From an uncultured bacterium (GTDB taxonomy: Bacteria > Patescibacteriota > Minisyncoccia > Phycocordibacterales > CAWITU01): a DNA stretch of 7,600 nt. A program made the translations under genes and the position numbers. The DNA is taken from the NCBI GenBank assembly GCA_903958115.1, contig CAJBRS010000121.1, forward strand, positions 1 through 7,600. Reading direction: 5' to 3'. Below are positions 4,608 through 7,600 of the stretch, one piece after another (the first letter of the stretch is position 1; every line of letters begins with the position of its first letter). The notes under the pieces were generated by a model. It was not told the DNA's origin. It saw only the letters and a list, made by a program, of their open reading frames with translations, and made no database searches.

Positions 4608-5094
4608 AATTTGGTGTTTCCCGCAAGAGACTAATCGTCGTCGGCTCACCATAATCGACAATTTTAATTGTGCCGTCAGGATGACGACAAAACTGCGTCG
4701 AAGTGCAAATATCTGCCTTTCTGTAGGCATCGCTTTGATATTGAGGAAACTCTTTTATTATCTCTTCACCAGAGATCGGTTGTCCTCGTAATTGCACAAC
4801 CACATTCCCTAGCAAAAACTGACTGATTGTCGGCATTACTCGATCGTCTTTATGTTCCTGAAAGTAGCGATATTCGTTACGATTGGATAACAAGCCAGCA
4901 AACAAATCACGGATGATAGCTTCCCTCCACGTAGGTCCATATTTTTTAAAAAACCTTTCACGTAATCTCAACGAAAAAGGTAGAATAAAAAAACGAGAGA
5001 CACACCGGATTAAACGAATCTTCCCAATCTTTATAGCAGAAGTGCCAACAAGGAGGATGATTCTTTTGTTTCCACATAAGATTTTTATAAGCAA
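4606..5094 (-). CDS. Degenerate protein-kinase-like (phosphotransferase-fold) protein
   Basis: 162 residues. Seen in sequence: an N-terminal beta pair GNKRIILLVGTSAIKIGK with a VAIK-like Lys22; a basic aromatic stretch (RFFILPFSLRLRERFFKKYG); a helix NRNEYRYF with Glu74, a candidate for the Lys-Glu salt bridge; then strands VMPTISQF and NVVVQLRGQPIS; and DGTIKIVDYGE with Asp147-Tyr-Gly in the place of the kinase DFG. No HRD or HxDxxxxN catalytic loop is visible; ADICTSTQFCR (128-137) stands where it should be. I recall compact kinase-like families of this pattern in bacterial and plasmid genomes, but cannot name one. It may be inactive or use a diverged loop. The start is TTG at 5094-5092, 12 bases after the stop of the upstream gene. 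In-frame TAA just upstream excludes a longer form. The AAGAAAGGGGG SD is unusually close, so coupling is likely. Confidence 0.6.
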   Translation of the reverse strand: MLIKILCGNKRIILLVGTSAIKIGKIRLIRCVSRFFILPFSLRLRERFFKKYGPTWREAIIRDLFAGLLSNRNEYRYFQEHKDDRVMPTISQFLLGNVVVQLRGQPISGEEIIKEFPQYQSDAYRKADICTSTQFCRHPDGTIKIVDYGEPTTISLLRETPN

Positions 5095-5106
5095 CCCCCT
5101 TTCTTG

Positions 5107-5364
5107 TTAAAGTCTGGAGAAGAAGATGTAGCCAAAAAGAACGGCTAACGGAAAGAAAATCTCGATACCAGTCTTTGCGGAACTTTGAAACTTTTTTAAA
5201 GAGCCACATTGTTCCACCATTCTGGTTGCAAATGGAAGTCTCGGATGGTCTGGCTTAAGGGCACCAAACTCATAGATGCCACTTAGATAGCTACCATACA
5301 TGGCCACGCCCGTAAAAAACAGACAGACCAAGAACAAAAGGAAAACAATTACAGTTATGATCAT
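5107..5364 (-). CDS. Small two-span membrane protein
   Basis: 85 residues. The first span is at the very N-terminus (about 2-24, IITVIVFLLFLVCLFF) and the second at the C-terminus (about 66-83, IEIFFPLAVLFGYIFF). Between them is a hydrophilic loop of about 40 residues containing FGALKPDHPRLPFATRMVEQ. No known motif is visible, and I do not recognise the family. ATG at 5364-5362 is preceded by AGAAAGGG at about 8 bases, a good SD. It is the first gene of a two-gene unit: the kinase-like gene starts 12 bases after its stop. A membrane protein paired with a kinase-like partner suggests they act together at the membrane, but this is inference from spacing alone. Confidence 0.75.
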   Translation of the reverse strand: MIITVIVFLLFLVCLFFTGVAMYGSYLSGIYEFGALKPDHPRLPFATRMVEQCGSLKKFQSSAKTGIEIFFPLAVLFGYIFFSRL

Positions 5365-5424
5365 ACTTCAAACCCTTTCTAAAAGTTTGTCCTAAAACTT
5401 TATGCTCTAGGATTTTTCAATTAG

Positions 5425-5453
5425 ACATTACCCCTTGCGGTCAAAAAAGACAA
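5425..5453 (-). promoter_or_regulatory. Promoter of the 5364-4606 unit
   Basis: On the minus strand, TTGTCT (complement of 5448-5453), a 17-base spacer and TAATGT (complement of 5425-5430). It overlaps the weak terminator at 5443-5461, so the end of one unit and the start of the next share bases. The leader to the ATG is about 55 bases. Confidence 0.45.
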
Positions 5454-5461
5454 GCTCCGTC
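5443..5461 (-). terminator. Weak terminator candidate after the SRPBCC gene
   Basis: On the minus strand, GACGG-AGC-TTGTC (complement of 5449-5461) can form 5 bp, two of them G-T, followed by six T (complement of 5443-5448). It lies about 20 bases past the stop at 5482. The stem is weak, so read-through into the next unit is likely. Confidence 0.35.
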
Positions 5462-5481
5462 CTATCTAAATACAAAAGAAA

Positions 5482-5928
5482 TTATTTCTCGAGCTTTTTT
5501 CTTAGTTCATCTATAACGGCTTTCTGCCAGTACTTCATGGAAAACCAACCGATCAATGGCCGCGCAACTACACGAAGCCAGCGTTTATGGATGGCGACTT
5601 GATAAGTGTAATCAATCATAGTTCCATCTCCATGTTCAGAGAGCAACAATTCCTCACGACCAGAAGTCCCAAATTTAGGGCTTTCGTTATCAGAAATATA
5701 CCCACGCCCAGAGAGGATCTCTGTTTTCATTTTTACCGGAAATTTTTGGCCAAACGATTTAACAGTTGCCTCCATTTCCAAATGGTTCCCTTCACGTTTT
5801 ATGATTTGTATAGATTCCGCAACCTTTGGGAAATACTCGGGGAATTTTTCAAAATCAGTCATCATCCCAGACACCTCAGAAATAGGTGCTTTGATAAACC
5901 ATTTAGAATGAAGGGTGATATCTTTCAT
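5482..5928 (-). CDS. SRPBCC-fold protein (START/polyketide-cyclase-like)
   Basis: 148 residues. The N-terminal pattern WFIKAPISEVSGMMTDFEKFPEYFP is diagnostic of the SRPBCC superfamily: a first strand, then the AP-x-EV helix and the D-x-E-x-(F/Y)-P-x-(F/Y)-x-P motif. It is followed by alternating strands (HLEMEATVKSF, FPVKMKTEIL, GTMIDYTYQVAI) and a long C-terminal helix (WFSMKYWQKAVIDELRKKLEK), which packs over the ligand cavity in this fold. Length matches the usual 140-150 residues. Family members bind hydrophobic ligands such as lipids or quinone-like molecules; the ligand here cannot be told. The start has no SD, and the ATG lies in a 12-base palindrome (5923-5934). It is the last gene of the 6393-5482 unit, 29 bases after the two-span membrane protein. 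Confidence 0.88.
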   Translation of the reverse strand: MKDITLHSKWFIKAPISEVSGMMTDFEKFPEYFPKVAESIQIIKREGNHLEMEATVKSFGQKFPVKMKTEILSGRGYISDNESPKFGTSGREELLLSEHGDGTMIDYTYQVAIHKRWLRVVARPLIGWFSMKYWQKAVIDELRKKLEK

Positions 5929-5934
5929 ATGAAA
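5923..5934. repeat. 12-base palindrome over the SRPBCC start codon
   Basis: TTTCATATGAAA, a perfect palindrome whose centre is one base before the ATG. Flanks GATATC and TTAGATC extend it imperfectly. It could be a regulator site or a hairpin hiding the start, or chance. Confidence 0.3.
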
Positions 5935-5957
5935 TTAGATCAAAAATTCCAGATACC

Positions 5958-6158
5958 TTATCGATCACTAAGATACTTACCAGCAACACTAAGCGCAAAA
6001 GATGGAAGTATAACAAAAACACAAGCCATAATAATTCTCATGATAACTTGATTTATATGGGAGTTATCATTCTGTCCACCAAATAAGACTAGGCAGATGC
6101 CAGCTATACCGAAAGCAACTGAGGCACATATAAAGATACGGGTTGAAATTTTTTGCAT
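5958..6158 (-). CDS. Small two-span membrane protein
   Basis: 66 residues. Two hydrophobic spans at about 7-26 (RIFICASVAFGIAGICLVLF) and 38-60 (VIMRIIMACVFVILPSF) are joined by the polar turn GGQNDNSHINQ, with a short basic C-terminus GKYLSDR. By the positive-inside rule both ends are probably cytosolic. I do not recognise the family. ATG at 6158-6156 has no clear SD, but it lies 16 bases after the stop of the 6175-6393 gene, so it is the second gene of that unit and may depend on translation of the first. Confidence 0.7.
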   Translation of the reverse strand: MQKISTRIFICASVAFGIAGICLVLFGGQNDNSHINQVIMRIIMACVFVILPSFALSVAGKYLSDR

Positions 6159-6174
6159 AGGTTGCTCGTTTTTC

Positions 6175-6393
6175 TTAATGATAATCCTGTTTTGAATTTA
6201 TAATTGTTCTAGCCTGAGATAAAGCGGCTTGAGGATCAACCTTGCCAGTCCTAACATCTTCCATCAATCTTTGAAGTGTCGGAATCTCATAATCATTAAA
6301 ACCCATCACGGAAACTTCGGTCAGAATACTCCCAATCTCACCTATAACTGCATCTTTATTGTCAGCTGGTATAGAATTTATTATTTCTTTCAT
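6175..6393 (-). CDS. Small helical protein ending in SKQDYH, first gene of a three-gene unit
   Basis: 72 residues, soluble, acidic and helical: MKEIINSIPADNKDAVIGEIGS, then LQRLMEDVRTGKVDPQAALSQA, then RTIINSKQDYH. The C-terminal pattern 'GK-DP-AA---A--I--SKQDYH' resembles a short conserved tail I recall from small hypothetical proteins of candidate-phyla bacteria; this is unverified memory, and no function is known to me. The ATG at 6393-6391 has no SD. The -10 box TATAAT ends only 7 bases upstream, so the mRNA should begin at or one base before the ATG. The two-span membrane protein (5958-6158) and the SRPBCC protein (5482-5928) follow in the same unit. Confidence 0.75.
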   Translation of the reverse strand: MKEIINSIPADNKDAVIGEIGSILTEVSVMGFNDYEIPTLQRLMEDVRTGKVDPQAALSQARTIINSKQDYH

Positions 6394-6400
6394 AATTCAG

Positions 6401-6429
6401 ATTATACCAAAAGTTTGAGCCTTAGTCAG
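6401..6429 (-). promoter_or_regulatory. Strong extended -10 promoter giving a leaderless mRNA
   Basis: On the minus strand, CTGACT (complement of 6424-6429), a 17-base spacer ending in TGG, and a perfect TATAAT (complement of 6401-6406). TGG-TATAAT is an extended -10. Seven bases later comes the ATG at 6393, so the expected +1 falls on the base before the A of the start codon. Confidence 0.75.
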
Positions 6430-6478
6430 GGTGTTAAAACACTCATCAAGAAACACGAAAGGTAAAGAAGCTTCGCAC

Positions 6479-6487
6479 GGGGGGGGG
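6479..6487. repeat. Run of nine G
   Basis: Nine consecutive G (C on the other strand) in an intergenic, otherwise AT-rich stretch between the 6401-6429 promoter and the terminator at 6511-6552. It lies outside any gene. It is the longest G/C homopolymer in the window. Confidence 0.9.
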
Positions 6488-6510
6488 CGATGTTCGGTCG
6501 AGTTTAGTAT

Positions 6511-6552
6511 AAAAAACACCCGCTCTCCTGCATTAAAGCAAGGAGCGGGGTC
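6511..6552 (-). terminator. Rho-independent terminator after the 6565-7236 gene
   Basis: Stem CCCGCTC (6519-6525) with GAGCGGG (6543-6549), extended inward by a bulge and a TGC-GCA helix around loop ATTAAA. On the minus strand it is followed by GTGTTTTTT. It lies about 13 bases past the stop at 6565. Confidence 0.85.
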
Positions 6553-6564
6553 TTGTTGATTTTA

Positions 6565-7236
6565 TTAAAACTGAAACGCGGATTCTGGTACGAAGAGTCG
6601 TTGACCCCTCGTGTAACCATAGGAAGTGTTGTTCTCAAAGAATTCCTTGAACTCCGCCAAAAACCCTGCAGCTGGAGTCCGAAGACTAACCATCAGAATG
6701 TCTTTCCCCGTGGCAAGTAGGAAAAAATTCTCCTCGCCTTCTGGAGCTAACCAAGCGCGGTGCACTTCCGCGAACTTCTTGATCTGATGCTGAGTGAAGC
6801 AAAACCTTTCCACGTCCATTCCGAAGGATCCAAACTGCTCTTTTGGATGTCCATCCTTAATGCAAACATAAACTCGAACATCCGTTTCCACAGTTGGGTT
6901 TATAAAGTTTTGCAAATAAGGAAGCCTGTGTCCATTGAGATAATTTACTATCCCTGCCGCGAACAATTCGGTAGCTCCGACGATCGTCTCTGAACCCCCA
7001 CACGCAGGAATGACAACCCTGTGTCCTTGGTTTATCTGGGTAACAAACGCGGAACAACAATTAACCCTTTCGCGTGCGGGAAATTCAAACTTCCCTTCGA
7101 TCATCCGTTGAAGCGTTTGTTGTACTAGGTCAGGATTGATGGGACAGCCATTCTTCTGACGTAACTGTCTCTTTATTTCATCCATCTTCCTGTCAATTTT
7201 ATCTCTATCATCGCCAGTGACAATATATTTCGCCAT
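6565..7236 (-). CDS. Unknown 223-residue cytosolic protein with a candidate-phyla-type N-terminal module
   Basis: ATG at 7236-7234, supported by AGAAAGG about 7 bases upstream. The N-terminal part (residues about 10-50: RDKIDRKMDEIKRQLRQKN, then INPDLVQQTLQRMIEGKFEF) is a helical module. I recall a similar stretch at the front of many otherwise unrelated Parcubacteria hypothetical proteins (memory, unverified). The remaining 170 residues are mixed alpha/beta: RVVIPACGGSETIVGATELF (about 73-92), DVRVYVCIKDGHP, FGMDVERFCFTQHQIKKFAEVHRAWL, ENFFLLATGKDILMVSLRTP, and a C-terminal FFENNTSYGYTRGQRLFVP. Several cysteines (31, 60, 61, 79 and others) are present but not in an obvious metal-site spacing. 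There is no signal peptide or membrane span. It is monocistronic, bounded by promoters at 7275-7344 and the terminator at 6511-6552. Confidence 0.82.
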   Translation of the reverse strand: MAKYIVTGDDRDKIDRKMDEIKRQLRQKNGCPINPDLVQQTLQRMIEGKFEFPARERVNCCSAFVTQINQGHRVVIPACGGSETIVGATELFAAGIVNYLNGHRLPYLQNFINPTVETDVRVYVCIKDGHPKEQFGSFGMDVERFCFTQHQIKKFAEVHRAWLAPEGEENFFLLATGKDILMVSLRTPAAGFLAEFKEFFENNTSYGYTRGQRLFVPESAFQF

Positions 7237-7274
7237 GACAATACCTTTCTTTTTTTGTCTCTCTATTTGGTTAC

Positions 7275-7280
7275 ATTATA
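7275..7280 (-). promoter_or_regulatory. TATAAT -10 box upstream of the 6565-7236 gene
   Basis: A perfect TATAAT (complement of 7275-7280) gives a leader of about 32 bases ahead of the ATG at 7236. No good -35 is seen at 16-18 bases, so it may be weak, need an activator, or be secondary to the promoter at 7317-7344. Confidence 0.45.
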
Positions 7281-7316
7281 AGAACACGGGGAGAGAATTC
7301 CCACGCTCTAGCTACC

Positions 7317-7344
7317 TTATTATCACCTTTTGCCTTAATGTCAA
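7317..7344 (-). promoter_or_regulatory. Second, upstream promoter candidate for the 6565-7236 gene
   Basis: On the minus strand, a perfect TTGACA (complement of 7339-7344), a 16-base spacer and TAATAA (complement of 7317-7322). The predicted start near 7310 would give a leader of about 75 bases that contains the second -10 box. Confidence 0.45.
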
Positions 7345-7352
7345 ATATGCTC

Positions 7353-7383
7353 CGCCACTTGGGACGATGTTTAACTGGTGGCG
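7353..7383 (-). terminator. Weak hairpin downstream of the right-edge gene
   Basis: CGCCAC (7353-7358) pairs with GTGGCG (7378-7383) around a 19-base loop. It lies 20 bases after the stop at 7403 on the minus strand. It lacks a T-run, so it could be a poor or factor-dependent terminator or an RNA-end-protecting hairpin. Confidence 0.25.
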
Positions 7384-7402
7384 CAGAAGAAATAAAAATA
7401 AA

Positions 7403-7600
7403 CTAACCTTGATTAACCAGAGTATCTGAAACTTGTTCTTTTTTCTTTGGAATAAAGTAAAAGATAATAGCACCCCACAATCCCGAACACAGAGGTAAAA
7501 GTAACCACCATTTTGAGCGTCTTTTTTCTTGTATTAATAACCAAACGCCATAGGTCATAATCAACTGAAGAATAGCCCAAATTATGTACCAAAATGCAGA
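7403..7600 (-). CDS. Membrane protein, C-terminal 65 residues only
   Basis: The minus strand is open from the right edge to TAG at 7405-7403; the N-terminus lies beyond 7600. The visible part has two hydrophobic spans, roughly WYIIWAILQLIMTYGVWLLI and WWLLLPLCSGLWGAIIFYFI. A basic turn QEKRRSK joins them, and the tail PKKKEQVSDTLVNQG is basic then polar. Basic residues on both the turn and the tail make the topology ambiguous. The reading frame is uninterrupted over 65 codons and has a plausible two-span layout, which supports it as real. The family cannot be named from this fragment. It loosely recalls small two-span envelope proteins (PLDc_N-like ends), but that is weak. Confidence 0.65.
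   Translation of the reverse strand, partial: SAFWYIIWAILQLIMTYGVWLLIQEKRRSKWWLLLPLCSGLWGAIIFYFIPKKKEQVSDTLVNQG

Noticed and set aside
4958..5209. Minus-strand ORF of 83 codons overlapping the kinase-like gene and the two-span gene
   Set aside because: It straddles two genes that fit better (matching SD, spans and spacing). Its own product is Trp/Cys-rich and patternless. If 4606-5094 had a frameshift it would be the alternative frame, but I see no sign of one.
5587..6051. Plus-strand ORF of 154 codons
   Set aside because: Opposite the clear SRPBCC gene and part of the next small gene. The translation is rich in Phe, His and Arg, as expected of antisense reading, and it has no family pattern.
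1..7600. CRISPR array, insertion sequence or long direct repeats
   Set aside because: No regularly spaced repeats, no transposase-like ORF and no terminal inverted repeats were seen on either strand. The only direct repeat noticed is the 7-base AACAGCT pair in a terminator loop.

Overview
The window looks like a stretch of a Candidate Phyla Radiation (Patescibacteria, probably Parcubacteria-like) chromosome. The reasons are an AT-rich sequence by eye, many very small genes with no obvious relatives, several starts without a Shine-Dalgarno (SD) sequence, a typical prepilin with a KKG/FTLIELLVVIAI leader, and small proteins of types I associate with this group. This assignment is inference from gene style; no marker gene is present. 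All genes read cleanly in the standard code. Stops are 12 TAA, 2 TAG and 1 TGA. There is no complete tRNA, rRNA, CRISPR array, transposase or integrase.

Thirteen of the fifteen coding regions are on the minus strand. From left to right: a secreted protein cut by the left edge (1-525); a terminator whose loop resembles a tRNA T-arm (566-615); a probable tandem winged-helix DNA-binding protein (631-1113); and a two-gene type IV pilus unit (2089 down to 1192) made of a single-span membrane protein followed by a prepilin. A divergent plus-strand gene of unknown function (2207-2608) ends in a strong terminator. A minus-strand acidic helical protein follows (2728-3078). Its promoter overlaps a plus-strand promoter that makes a transcript of about 160 nt holding a 17-codon ORF and its own terminator (3129-3326).

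The second half holds four minus-strand units separated by terminators or promoters. Unit one is an unknown protein plus a five-span EamA/DMT-type transporter half (4419 to 3432). Unit two is a two-span membrane protein plus a degenerate kinase-like protein (5364 to 4606). Unit three is a 72-residue helical protein, a two-span membrane protein and an SRPBCC lipid-binding-fold protein (6393 to 5482). Unit four is a 223-residue unknown protein (7236 to 6565). A membrane protein cut by the right edge (7403-7600) closes the window.

Functionally the window mixes cell-envelope genes (pilin, secreted protein, several small membrane proteins, transporter half) with small cytosolic proteins of unknown role. 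I see no complete defence, conjugation or biosynthetic system. The observations most worth checking are two consensus sigma70-type promoters whose predicted +1 lies at or next to the start codon (leaderless mRNAs), the standalone small transcript with a 17-residue ORF, and the kinase-like protein that lacks a recognisable catalytic loop.
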